A stretch of DNA of 32,454 bases from Gemmatimonadota bacterium (GTDB lineage Bacteria; Gemmatimonadota; Gemmatimonadetes; Gemmatimonadales; GWC2-71-9): contig SMVY01000049.1 in the NCBI GenBank assembly GCA_004357415.1, positions 1 through 32,454 on the forward strand, read 5' to 3'. Below are positions 1-9,100 of the stretch, in pieces. How positions within the stretch are numbered: position 1 is the first letter of the stretch; every line of letters begins with the position of its first letter. The notes under the pieces were generated by a model. The model saw only the letters and a list, made by a program, of their open reading frames with translations, did not search any database and had not been told where the DNA came from. Both the position numbers and the translations under genes were made by a program.

Positions 1-626
1 AACACTTCCACTGGCTGGGCGCCCACCAGGAGTCCGCCTTCGATGTAGAACGTCGGGGTGCTGGTGGCTCCTGCCTTGACCGCTCCCTGGGCATCGATTT
101 CGATCTGCGGCAGGGTGGCCTCGGATTGGAGGCACTCGGCCAGGAGTGACTTGTCGATCCCCACCGAGTCGGCCAGCGTCAGCAAGAACTCGCCCGGTTC
201 CTGGAGTGGGGCCCAGATGTCCTGGTGGAGGAACAGCAGGTCGTGGACCGGCCAGAAGGCACCCTGGTTGGCCGAGCACATCGCCGTCTGGGCTGCGGGA
301 ATGGCGTTGGGGTGCAGCGAAGGGATGGGGAAGTTCACGTAGACCCAACGGACCTTGCCGGTCTCGATGTACTCCGCTTCGATGAGCGGGAAACTCTCGA
401 CGGCGTGACGGCGGCAGTACGGGCATTGGAAATCCGACATCTCGTATACCGTGATCGGCGCCTGGGGCGACCCCTTGGACCGCGGGGCCAACGGGTCCTG
501 CTGGGTGTCTTGGGCTCCAGACGGGGCGAAGATGAAACCGGTGCCGAGGGAGACGGCCAGGGCCAGGACGGCCACGACGCCGAGCCGGTGGTGTCGAATC
601 GGAGTTGGGGAGTCGGTGGGCTTCAT
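1..626 (-). CDS. DsbA-family thiol:disulfide oxidoreductase (3' end outside window)
   Basis: A periplasmic or membrane-anchored thioredoxin-fold protein, probably forming, isomerising or reducing disulfides in exported proteins. From the ATG at 624-626 the frame stays open for 208 codons to the window edge. Residues 14-35 form one hydrophobic segment (signal anchor or uncleaved signal peptide). A thioredoxin-like fold starts near residue 57 with PITVYEMSDFQCPYC; the active site is CPYC (Cys68, Cys71). Near the edge, TSTPTFYIEGG supplies the cis-proline loop typical of DsbA/DsbG and of the Thioredoxin_4 (BdbD-like) family. It starts 6 bp after the stop of the lipoprotein gene upstream, so the two are probably co-transcribed. 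The C-terminus is not visible. DsbA-like is secure; oxidase versus isomerase role is not. Confidence 0.88.
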   Translation of the reverse strand, partial: MKPTDSPTPIRHHRLGVVAVLALAVSLGTGFIFAPSGAQDTQQDPLAPRSKGSPQAPITVYEMSDFQCPYCRRHAVESFPLIEAEYIETGKVRWVYVNFPIPSLHPNAIPAAQTAMCSANQGAFWPVHDLLFLHQDIWAPLQEPGEFLLTLADSVGIDKSLLAECLQSEATLPQIEIDAQGAVKAGATSTPTFYIEGGLLVGAQPVEV

Positions 627-632
627 GGGATC

Positions 633-1388
633 TCAGTAAGTCGGGAGTCTGTTGCCGTTGCGGTCGTCGAGCCTGACGGTATCGCCTGTTATTTGAACGT
701 TCCAGTACCACTCGGAGTTCGGGTCTTCTACGTCCCAGGCGCGGGCGTACACCCACCACGCGCCCCGGCCGACCCGCATGGTGGCGTGCCCGGCGCTATC
801 GGTCGTGTCGGTCAGCCCTGTCCGGTCGGTCCGGTCCGCCAGGGCCGTGACCAGGGAATCGTAGCCACGAAAGGTGGTCTCTTCCCAATCCCTGACCTCA
901 TGGCGGAGGCTGTCGTTCAGGGGGACGAACGTCCGACGGGCTCGTCGCAGCGCGGTGGTAGCCTGTTCCCGCCGCGCTTCCGACCGCTCGAGCGAGTCGC
1001 TCAACTGGGCAAACAGCTGGAAGCGGAGCCGGTAAGCCTCGTCCCCTCGGGGGAGGGTGTCCATGGCCGTCTTGAGGGTAGTCATGGAATCCCGGTAGCG
1101 ACCTACCGCGTGTGCGGCTCGGGCAACCTCGAGATAGGGTACCCGGAAGGCCGCGAACAGGCTGTCGAGCGTGGCCACGTGCGGTCGCGGCCGCGCGGCT
1201 TGCCGCTCCAGCAAATCCAGCAGGCTGTCGCGGTCGTATGGCAGGATGACGAGCGGGAGGTTGGGCGCGACGATGGGGTTGGCATCGAGGTCGAGGACCA
1301 TGACCTCGACGGTCACCTCCCGTGGGCCGTTACAGGCCGCAAGAAGCACCGTCAGGCTCACCAAACGGAGGATGGTGTTTCGGGGCAT
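633..1388 (-). CDS. Predicted lipoprotein of unknown function
   Basis: 251 residues from the ATG at 1386-1388. I chose this start because it gives a clean lipoprotein signal: MPRNTILRLVSLTVLLAAC, with lipobox LAAC at Cys19. The frame is open further upstream, but that extension carries no signal. The mature part begins with a short beta-rich stretch (VTVEVMVLDLDANPI) resembling the start of a carboxypeptidase-regulatory-like domain. A helical, charged middle (about residues 60-180, many Asp-Ser-Leu and Arg-Arg pairs) follows, then a C-terminal beta region containing DSAGHATMRVGRGAWWVYAR, a pattern seen in domains that decorate surface proteins. No catalytic motif is recognisable. It precedes the DsbA-like gene by 6 bp. 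Function unknown; outer or inner membrane anchoring is likely. Confidence 0.72.
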   Translation of the reverse strand: MPRNTILRLVSLTVLLAACNGPREVTVEVMVLDLDANPIVAPNLPLVILPYDRDSLLDLLERQAARPRPHVATLDSLFAAFRVPYLEVARAAHAVGRYRDSMTTLKTAMDTLPRGDEAYRLRFQLFAQLSDSLERSEARREQATTALRRARRTFVPLNDSLRHEVRDWEETTFRGYDSLVTALADRTDRTGLTDTTDSAGHATMRVGRGAWWVYARAWDVEDPNSEWYWNVQITGDTVRLDDRNGNRLPTY

Positions 1389-1467
1389 GAGCCGTCCGTC
1401 GAGAAGGGGTCGTCGAAGCACCACCAAAGCTAACGGGGCCACTGCCGGGGTACCAATGACCGGGCCG

Positions 1468-1504
1468 AAAACAGAGCGGCCCCCCGACCACTGGCCGGGA
1501 GGCC
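1468..1504 (-). terminator. Probable intrinsic terminator after the M23 peptidase gene
   Basis: On the minus strand, arms at 1504-1493 and 1489-1478 pair over 12 positions (two as G-U in RNA) around a 3-nt loop. TCTGTTTT follows within a few bases. It lies 30 nt downstream of the M23 stop codon and upstream of the lipoprotein gene, so it would separate these two units. The T-run is short and offset, hence moderate confidence. Confidence 0.5.
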
Positions 1505-1533
1505 TCAAGGCACTGGAGGGTACCCTCTCTGGA

Positions 1534-2460
1534 CTATCCGCCTATTTCCTCGGGGAGGACATAGCGCTGTGGGTTCACTGCCCGGCCGTTGACGTGCACC
1601 TCGTAATGGAGGTGCGGTGCGGTCGCCAGGCCGGTCTTGCCGATGAGGGCGATCCGGTCTCCCCGTTTCACTCGCTGGCCCGACTTGACCAGGATCTTCG
1701 AGGCGTGGGCGTACTTGGTGACCACGCCGTATCCATGGTTGATGGTGACCGTGTTGCCGAAGCCTGAACGCCACCCGGTGGACGTCACCACACCGCCGGC
1801 GGGTGCCTGGATGGGCGTGCCCTTGGGCGCGGTGATGTCGATGCCCTTGTGCGGCCGTGCGTAGTGCAGGATCGGGTGCATGCGCATGGCCTTGTAGCTG
1901 CTCGAGAGCCACCCCTGGGTCGGCATGATGGACGGTGTGGCCGCCAACCGGCGGTTGTGCGACGCCAAGCTGTCCATCGCTTCGTCGAACGACGAGGCCA
2001 GCAGATTGGCTCGCCGAATCAGGGCGTTGAGATCGACTCTGACTTCCGTGGCCCGCTGTCCCAGTACCCCCGTTCGGGCGAGTGCGTCATCGTAGCCCGG
2101 CTCGGCAGGGCCGCCGATACCGGCTTGGAGCACTTGGGGATCGATGGGGTCGAGATCGGCCAGCACCCGGTAGCGGCTGTCTCGCAAGGCAATTTCGTTG
2201 ATGGTGTCGGTGACCCACGTCAGTTGACTCTGAAGACGACCGAGTTCTTCCGCCAGGAGGACGTTCTCACGCTCGAGCTGTGCCGCGCGCGTCAGATCGA
2301 CCTTGCGGGACACCGTGAGGTACCCGAACACGAGCGCCGCGACGAGCAGCGTCGCTGCTCCCCCGGCGATCATCTTCAGGACGGCCGTCGAAACCTGCAG
2401 CCTGGTGGAGGCTCCAGTTCCGTGCGGCACTACCACCAATGTCCAGCGGCGTTTGCCCAT
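1534..2460 (-). CDS. M23-family metallopeptidase (membrane-anchored murein hydrolase-like)
   Basis: A cell-wall endopeptidase or LytM-like factor acting on peptidoglycan outside the cytoplasmic membrane. The 308-residue product has a short basic N-terminus, one membrane segment at about residues 28-48 (AGGAATLLVAALVFGYLTV), a short coiled coil (AAQLERENVLLAEELGRLQS) and a C-terminal M23 domain. Zinc and active-site motifs are intact: HKGID (His and Asp near residues 203-207) and HLHYEV (near 281-283), so this is probably an active enzyme and not a degenerate EnvC/NlpD-type activator. I chose the ATG at 2458-2460 because GAAGG lies 8 nt upstream; a GTG at 2469 would fall inside that site. Transcription probably starts from the promoter at 2553-2581. 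The gene stands alone between a promoter and a terminator. Confidence 0.9.
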   Translation of the reverse strand: MGKRRWTLVVVPHGTGASTRLQVSTAVLKMIAGGAATLLVAALVFGYLTVSRKVDLTRAAQLERENVLLAEELGRLQSQLTWVTDTINEIALRDSRYRVLADLDPIDPQVLQAGIGGPAEPGYDDALARTGVLGQRATEVRVDLNALIRRANLLASSFDEAMDSLASHNRRLAATPSIMPTQGWLSSSYKAMRMHPILHYARPHKGIDITAPKGTPIQAPAGGVVTSTGWRSGFGNTVTINHGYGVVTKYAHASKILVKSGQRVKRGDRIALIGKTGLATAPHLHYEVHVNGRAVNPQRYVLPEEIGG

Positions 2461-2552
2461 TGGGGACACCTTCGGTTAAGTCACTATCTATCAACAAGTT
2501 ATAGACTACGCAGTTGCCGGTCTCCTCGGCTGGGGGAGCGGCAGCGGGTGGT

Positions 2553-2581
2553 AAGATGCGCCCTGAAAAAAGGGGTGTCAA
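2553..2581 (-). promoter_or_regulatory. Candidate sigma70-type promoter for the M23 peptidase gene
   Basis: Minus strand: perfect TTGACA (2581-2576), 17-nt spacer, then CATCTT (2558-2553), a weak -10. The region 2470-2623 is more AT-rich than its surroundings. A second TTGACA lies inside the 13-bp palindrome TTTGACAGTCAAA (2618-2606) without a fitting -10. No terminator for metG was found in this gap. Confidence 0.4.
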
Positions 2582-2623
2582 GATTCCGAATGACACGTCT
2601 AATTCTTTGACTGTCAAATACTT

Positions 2624-4138
2624 TTATGCCGTGTCTGCCTTGGGGAACAGGGCTGCACCCTTGGTCGTTTGGGCCCCGATAACCGGTGGGTTAGCCAGGT
2701 CTTGCCACCTCGCCGCGGCGGCGGTTCCTTCCTGTCCGAGGGCGCTCCACAGTTCGTCGCTCTTCTCGGGCATGAACGGACTCACTAGCACGGCCAGTCG
2801 GTACAGGCACCGGGCCAGACTGGTCAAGGCCGAGTCGAGTTCGGCATCCTGCCCGGCCTTGGCCAAGGCCCAGGGGGCGGTCTGGGTAACGAACAGGTTG
2901 CCGGCCGACACCAGTGACCACGCCGCCTCGGCACCCCCGCGCAGGTCGAGGTCGTCCATCAACGCCTGGTAGCGCGCCACGACTTCACCGCCACTGGCGT
3001 CGAGGGTCGTGTCCGCCGGCGCGTCGGGAACGCGCCCGTCTCGGTACTTGCCCAGCATCGCCAGGACCCGCGACGCCAGGTTGCCGAGTCCGTCGGCCAG
3101 ATCGGCCGTGTAGCGCTCGTCGAACCGATCCCAGGTAAAATTGCCGTCGCCCTCGAAGCCGATTTCGCGCATGAGGAAGTAACGCAACGGGTCCGGTCCG
3201 TGCCGCTCGATGGCGCTCCCCAGGCTGACGCCGATTCCCGCCGTCTTCGACATCTTGGCGCCCTCCCACTGGACGTACCCGTGGGCCCACACCTCCTTGG
3301 GCAACGGCATCTCGGCGGCCATTAGCATGGCGGGCCAGATGACGCAGTGGAATCGGCTGATGCCTTTGCCGATGATGTGGAGATCGGCGGGCCACAACTT
3401 GTCGTACCCGGGATCGGGGAAGCCGGTACCCGACAGGTAGTTGATCAGCGCGTCGAACCAGACGTATACCGTATGATCCGGATCGCCGGGGAAGGGGATG
3501 CCCCATGGAAAGCGCGACCGCGAAATGGAGATGTCCTGCAGACCCGACTCGATGAGGCGCAGAACCTCGTTGCGGCGGATGGCCGGCTCGACCGAGAACT
3601 CACCGCTGGTGATCAACTCCAACAGTCGGTCTCCATAGCGGCTCAACCGGAAGAAGTGGTTGGCCTCCTTGGTTTCCTTCAGGTCGAGTGTCGGGTGTTC
3701 CACGCAGTGGCCGTCGATGATCTGGCTGCCCTGTTTGAATTCCTCGCACCCGATGCAATAGAGACCTTCATATTGGCCCAGGAACAGATCGTCCGGGTTG
3801 TGCTCCTGAATGCGGGAGAGCAACGCCTGTACCGACCGGGCGTGTCGCGGCTCGGTGGTTCGGATCCAGTCGTCGTGGCTGCAGTGCAACCGGGCCCAGA
3901 AGTCGGCAAACCGCTCGGCCATGCGGTCGACCCACACCTGGGGTTCTACGCCGTTGTCCTCCGCCGCCTGGATGACGCTCTGGCTATGTTCGTCCATACC
4001 CATGAGGAAATGGACCTCGTCACCGCGCAGCCGCCGGTAGCGGGCAATGCAGTCGGCGCCAATTTTCTCCATCGCTTGTCCCAGGTGAGGGTCGCCGTTG
4101 GAGTAGTCGATGGCGGTGGTGAGGTAGAACTTGGACAC
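2624..4138 (-). CDS. metG: Methionyl-tRNA synthetase
   Basis: Cytoplasmic class I aminoacyl-tRNA synthetase that charges initiator and elongator tRNA-Met. 504 residues, the short form without the C-terminal tRNA-binding OB domain. The N-terminal Rossmann region carries the HIGH-equivalent HLGQ (His18-Gln21), with Gln replacing the usual last His. MGMDEHSQS corresponds to the conserved TDEHGQK. The zinc insertion has CIGC followed by a CxxH pair (CVEH), as in the one-zinc type. AKMSKTAGIGVS near residue 295 is the KMSKS loop. The anticodon-binding helical domain follows (for example WDRFDERYTADLADGLGNLA). The start is a GTG directly abutting the ricT stop, so translation is probably coupled. 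It is the last gene of the dnaE-accA-ricT-metG operon. Identity is certain; the HLGQ variant deserves checking. Confidence 0.96.
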   Translation of the reverse strand: MSKFYLTTAIDYSNGDPHLGQAMEKIGADCIARYRRLRGDEVHFLMGMDEHSQSVIQAAEDNGVEPQVWVDRMAERFADFWARLHCSHDDWIRTTEPRHARSVQALLSRIQEHNPDDLFLGQYEGLYCIGCEEFKQGSQIIDGHCVEHPTLDLKETKEANHFFRLSRYGDRLLELITSGEFSVEPAIRRNEVLRLIESGLQDISISRSRFPWGIPFPGDPDHTVYVWFDALINYLSGTGFPDPGYDKLWPADLHIIGKGISRFHCVIWPAMLMAAEMPLPKEVWAHGYVQWEGAKMSKTAGIGVSLGSAIERHGPDPLRYFLMREIGFEGDGNFTWDRFDERYTADLADGLGNLASRVLAMLGKYRDGRVPDAPADTTLDASGGEVVARYQALMDDLDLRGGAEAAWSLVSAGNLFVTQTAPWALAKAGQDAELDSALTSLARCLYRLAVLVSPFMPEKSDELWSALGQEGTAAAARWQDLANPPVIGAQTTKGAALFPKADTA

Positions 4139-5200
4139 TCAGCCCTCTGGGTTGGTGGAATCGCCGGGTCTCCGGCGGCGCCGCCTGCCGCGCCGGTGTC
4201 TCTGCCTGCGCGCCGCAGCCGGGTCGCTCGGTGGTTCGCCTTCCACCGGGGGCTTCTCCTCCGGGGCCGGGGTCTCGGCTTGGGCCTCAGGCCGGGGCGC
4301 CTCGGCCGGGTCCTGGTGCGCTGTAGCTGGGACCGCGGGACTCCGCGGAATCGATGCGATCTCCTCGCGCAACTGCAGGAGGGGGATGATGCGCGAGGCA
4401 CCGTCGGGACCGCGCAGACTAACCCGCTCGCGCAGGATATCGACCGAGACGACCCGCTCATCTCCCAGTGCAGTCTGCAGCGTTTTCCCTTCTTTGGGGA
4501 ACCGCTTGCGGGAGGTGACGTAGAAGTCGTGCTCGTACTTGAGGCAGCACAGCAGCCGGCCGCAGCCACCGGAAATCTGGGCCGGGTTGAGCGCCAGACC
4601 CTGGTCTTTCGCCAGCCTGAGGCTCACCGGTGAGAGTTCTGTGAGCCACGAGGAACAGCAATATTCCCGGCCGCACCGGCCCACGCCCGAGAGCTGGGCC
4701 GCCTCATCCCGGGCTCCGATCTGGCGCAGGTCGATCCTGGTGCGGAAGAGGGCCGCCAGATCCCGGACCAGCATTCGAAAGTCGACCCGCTTCTCGGCGG
4801 TGAAGAACACCGTCAGCTTGTTACGGTCCCACTGCCACTCCGTGTCGCTGACCTTCATGGCCAGCCCGTGATGCTTGACCCGCTCGAGGACTTTACGCCG
4901 CACCTCCTCCTCGGACCGTCGTAGGTGCACGGCCGTGTGGACCTCGTTGCTCGAGGCACGCCGCAGGACCGCTTTGGGTTCGTCGGATGTCGAGGGTGCT
5001 TTGGAGGACGGGCAGCCGTTACAGGCCGTGCCACACTTCTTGAGGGCAACTTCCCCCACGGCACTGATGTGCCCCAGGTCCTTGCCGCGCTCGACCTCGA
5101 CGATCACCGCGTCGTTTAGCCGTGGGTTGTTTTCTTTATCGGTCCAATGGAAAAACCCGCGCCGGGTTCCCTTGAACCGGACTTCTATCGTTTGGGCCAT
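4139..5200 (-). CDS. ricT: RicT/YaaT-type PSP1-domain protein
   Basis: Homologue of Bacillus subtilis RicT (YaaT), a subunit of the Fe-S RicA-RicF-RicT complex that influences mRNA processing and development in Firmicutes; outside Firmicutes the role is poorly known. The 353-residue product has the family cysteine clusters: CGTACNGC (near residues 56-63), then GRCGREYCCSSWL and GGCGRLLCCLKYE in the PSP1 C-terminal region, with conserved ALNPAQISGGCGRL between. Beyond about residue 270 it carries an acidic/Pro-Ala linker and a very basic tail ending in RRQRHRRGRRRRRRPGD, likely to bind nucleic acid. The ATG at 5198-5200 shares one base with the accA stop (TAATG). No ricA or ricF is present in the window. 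Confidence 0.85.
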   Translation of the reverse strand: MAQTIEVRFKGTRRGFFHWTDKENNPRLNDAVIVEVERGKDLGHISAVGEVALKKCGTACNGCPSSKAPSTSDEPKAVLRRASSNEVHTAVHLRRSEEEVRRKVLERVKHHGLAMKVSDTEWQWDRNKLTVFFTAEKRVDFRMLVRDLAALFRTRIDLRQIGARDEAAQLSGVGRCGREYCCSSWLTELSPVSLRLAKDQGLALNPAQISGGCGRLLCCLKYEHDFYVTSRKRFPKEGKTLQTALGDERVVSVDILRERVSLRGPDGASRIIPLLQLREEIASIPRSPAVPATAHQDPAEAPRPEAQAETPAPEEKPPVEGEPPSDPAAARRQRHRRGRRRRRRPGDSTNPEG

Positions 5201-6162
5201 TACGCCTCGGAATACGCGCCGATTCTGCCAAATTTTTCCGCTCGTCGGCGGACCAATTTGTCGGGTTTGAGCTTGCGCAGCTCGGCCAGATTGCGGATCA
5301 ATGATTCCCTGAGTGCTTCAGCGGTCGCCTCAGGATCTGTGTGCGCTCCGCCGATCGGTTCTTCGACGATCTCGTCGATTACTCCCAGCCGTTCGAGGTC
5401 GGGGGCGGTGAGTTTGAGTGCGTCAGCCGCACGCTCCCGTTGCGAGGCGTCCTTCCACAGGATGGCGGCACACCCCTCCGGCGAGATGACCGAGTACACC
5501 GAGTTCTCCAGCATCAGGATGCGGTCGGCCACACCTATCGCCAAGGCGCCACCCGAGCCCCCCTCGCCGATGACCACCGCCACGATTGGGGTCGGCAGCG
5601 CCGCCATCTCCACGATGTTCCGCGCCAGCGCCTCCGATTGGCCGCGTTCTTCGGCCCCCAGGCCGGGATAGGCTCCCGGTGTGTCAATGAGGGTGACGAC
5701 GGGAGCGGAGAACTTGGCCGCCTGATGCATCAACCGAAGGGCCTTACGGTACCCCTCCGGGTGGGGCATCCCGAAATTGCGTTTGAGATTTTCCTTGGTG
5801 TCTCGCCCCTTTTGATGACCGATGACCATGACCGACAAGCCGCCGATGCGGGCCCACCCGCCCACGATGGACGGATCGTCCCGGAAGTGACGATCGCCGT
5901 GCAACTCGATGAAATCGGTGAAAATCGTGCTCAGGTAGTCGAGCGTATAGGGGCGGCGTGGGTGTCGGGCCACCTGGACCCGCTGGATGGGAGTGAGGTG
6001 CTGGTAGATGTGCTGCCGCAACACCGCGAGCTTGGTGTCGAGCTGTTCGAGTTCTTGGGAGATGTCGATGTCGCGCTTGGTGCCGACCCGCTTGAGGTCG
6101 TCGATTTCCCGCTCCAGTTCGAGCAGCGGCTTCTCGAATTCCAACGTGTACGCGGTGGCCAT
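5200..6162 (-). CDS. accA: Acetyl-CoA carboxylase carboxyltransferase subunit alpha
   Basis: Alpha chain of the carboxyltransferase that moves carboxyl from biotin carboxyl carrier protein to acetyl-CoA, making malonyl-CoA for fatty-acid synthesis. 320 residues, the usual bacterial length. The N-terminal helical part (LEFEKPLLELEREIDDLKR) and crotonase-fold core are typical: FTDFIELHGDR, GHQKGRDTKENLKRNFGMP, LIDTPGAYPGLGAEERGQ, and the oxyanion region GEGGSGGALAIGVAD followed by ISPEGCAAILWKD. The beta subunit (accD) is not in the window. The ATG lies 2 bp after the dnaE stop, the standard spacing for translational coupling. The dnaE-accA order also occurs in Proteobacteria such as E. coli, so this linkage is old. 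Confidence 0.97.
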   Translation of the reverse strand: MATAYTLEFEKPLLELEREIDDLKRVGTKRDIDISQELEQLDTKLAVLRQHIYQHLTPIQRVQVARHPRRPYTLDYLSTIFTDFIELHGDRHFRDDPSIVGGWARIGGLSVMVIGHQKGRDTKENLKRNFGMPHPEGYRKALRLMHQAAKFSAPVVTLIDTPGAYPGLGAEERGQSEALARNIVEMAALPTPIVAVVIGEGGSGGALAIGVADRILMLENSVYSVISPEGCAAILWKDASQRERAADALKLTAPDLERLGVIDEIVEEPIGGAHTDPEATAEALRESLIRNLAELRKLKPDKLVRRRAEKFGRIGAYSEA

Positions 6163-6164
6163 GG

Positions 6165-9100
6165 TTACTTCGCCTTCACGTAGTGAACCGACTCGACGCC
6201 GAGGATCCCCTGCAGCGCGGTGACCAATTCGTCATCGGCGGCCACCCGCAACCGCCGCGATCGGAGTCTCATGGCCTCACCGTTCCCGTCACTCCATTCA
6301 ATATAGACCGGCGCGGGCCCTGGGTGCGCCGCGCACAACGCCGCGGCCGCACGGATGGCCTCTGGGTCGGGTGCCTCGAGCTTGCGCCAGCGCAGGCTGA
6401 CGGCAACGTCGCCCGCGGGACGGAATTCGTCCAGTGGGCGCACTGATTCCACCACGAAGGGTACCCGCTCCTCACCGCGGTCGCGGGTACTGTAGCCGCC
6501 TGTGAGGAGCATGGCCGCGTCGGGTACCACTGCCTGGTTGAGCTTGGCCCAGGTGGCCGGGAATACGATCGCCTCCGCCGTGCCGTGGAAGTCCTCGAGC
6601 ACCAGCCGGGCGTACTCCTTGCCGGTCTTCTTGGAGATCTGCCGCTTGACGCCGGTGATCACCGCGGCGATGGCGACTGGATGCTCGCTCCACTCACCCA
6701 GCGTAGCCGTGGTCCGGGTTCCGAAGAGTTCGACCTCGCGGCGGAACTTGGCCAGTGGGTGTCCGGAGATGAAGAACCCCAGCACTTCCTTCTCGCGCGT
6801 CAAGCGCTCCGCTTCGGACCACGGAGGCACGTCAGGGAGGGGCGTCTCGGCGATAGCCACAGGTTGGCCGGTATCGCCGAACAGGGATTCCTGGCCTGAT
6901 GCCCGTTCCTGTTGTTTGAGTTGGGCTTCGCTGATGGCTTTATCGAGGGCTTCGATGAGTTGCCGCCGGTGTCCGCCGAGGGAATCGCACGCGCCACTGG
7001 CTATGAGCGATTCTAGGACCCGCTTGTTGCACAACCGGACGTCGAGCCGCTCCACGAATTCCGCCAGCGACCGGATCGCGTCCTGATCGGCTGAGCGCGC
7101 GGCGATGATCGACTCGATGGCACCGGCACCGACGTTCCTGATGGCGCCGAGCCCGAAGCGGATGCGGGTGTCGCCCACGACGGTGAACTTGAAGCCGGAC
7201 TCGATGATATCGGGCGGCAGCACCTCGAGCCCCATCTCCCGCGCCTCGTTGATGTACTGCACCACCTTGTCCGTGGTGCCTATTTCAGACGACAACAGGG
7301 CCGCCATGAATTCGGCTGGGTAGTGAGTCTTGAGCCACGCCGTTTGGTAGGAGATGATCGAATAGGCCACCGAATGGGACTTGTTGAATCCGTAACGGCC
7401 GAACGTCTCGATCTGGCCGGCGATATCCTCGATGACCTTGCGATCGTGCCCCGCGGCGACGGCGCGTTTGATGAACCCTGCCAACTCGCGGCGGATGAGC
7501 GCCGCGTCTTTCTTGCCCACGGCCTTGCGCAACACATCGGCTTCGGCCAGGCTGAACCCCGCCAGCACGTTGGCGATGCGCATCACCTGTTCCTGATAGG
7601 TGATCACGCCGTAGGTGGACTTGAGTACCTCTTCCAGCGCAGGATGGGGGTAGCGGACCTGTTCCTTGCCCAGCTTGCGCCGGATGAATACCGTATGCAT
7701 TCCGGCATCCAGGGGGCCCGGCCGGAGAAGGGCGTTGCACGCCACCAGGTCGTCGAACCGGTCGCACTTCATGTTGCGTAGCGTCTCGGTGGCCAACGGA
7801 GACTCGAACTGGAACACGCCCGATGTCCGGCCGCTCCGCAGCAACTGGTAGACCGCATCGTCATCCAGCGCCAGCGTATCCATGTCGAGATCAACGCCAT
7901 GCCGGTCGTGGACTAGTTTGACCGCGTCGTGGATTACGGTGAGCGTCTTGAGCCCGAGAAGGTCCATCTTGAGCATGCCAACCTTCTCGAGCGCGACCAT
8001 GTCGTACTGGGTGATGATCGCGTTCTCGCCTCTCTGCCGCTGGCCCGCGCCCTTGCCGGGAGCCGTGCACACCGGGACGTATTCCCGGAGGGGCCCGGGA
8101 GCGATCACCACGCCGGCCGCGTGGACCGACGCGTGTCGCGAAATCCCCTCGATCCGCGAGCTGAGATCGATCATCCGCTGATAGACCGGCGCCGAGGCCG
8201 CCAGGTCCCTCAGCTCGGGGATCTTCTTGACCGCCTCAGGGATGGTCAGACTGTAGGCCGGACCCGAAGGGATCAGTTTGGTGATCTTGTCCGCCTCGCT
8301 CGGGGGGATCTTCAGCACCCGCGCCACGTCCTTCACCGCGGCCCGAGCCTTCATGGTACCGAAGGTGATGATCTGGCCCACGCTGTCCTGGCCGTAACGC
8401 TGCCGCACGTACTCGATGATCTCGCCCCGCCGCTCATAGCAGAAGTCGATATCGATGTCGGGCATCGACACGCGTTCGGGGTTCAGGAACCGTTCGAACA
8501 GGAGGTCGTAGGCGAGCGGATCGACTTTGGTGATGCCCAGGGCGTAGGCCACGATGGATCCGGCTGCGGAGCCGCGTCCCGGTCCCACCGGGATGTCCCG
8601 CTCACGGGCGGCAGCGATGAAGTCCTGCACGATCAGGAAATAGCCGGCGTACCCCGCCGTGTTGATGACGCCGAGTTCGTAGGTGAACCGCTCCTCTACC
8701 GCGTCCGGCAACGGATCACCATAGCGATGGTGAAGCCCCTCGCGTCCCAAGTGCTCGAGCAACGCTTCGTCGGTGGCGTAGTTCTCCGGGCGGGGAAACT
8801 CGGGAAGGAAGTAGCGCTGTTCGAAGTCGAACTCGCACATGTCGGCCACCTGCTGAGTGGCGTCGATGGTCTCGCCGTCATCGGGGAACAGGGCCCGCAT
8901 CTCCGCCTCGGACTTGACGTACGACTCCTGGCCGGTAAAACGGAACCTGTTGGGGTCGTCGAGATCGCTGCCGGTGGCGATCGCCAGTAGCACGTCGTGC
9001 GCCTGGGCGTCGTCCCGCCGCAGGTAGTGGGCGTCGTTGGTGGCGAGCACCCCGATCCCCAAGTCCTTCCCCAACCGCAGCATTCCCTCGGCCACGACCG

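Noticed and set aside
225..1433. Long plus-strand open frame of about 400 codons opposite the lipoprotein gene
   Set aside because: Low-complexity Gly/Arg/Val-rich product without family features. The minus strand here encodes a protein with a lipoprotein signal. Similar GC-driven antisense frames at 3347-4633, 7929-8990 and 14049-15659 were rejected for the same reason.
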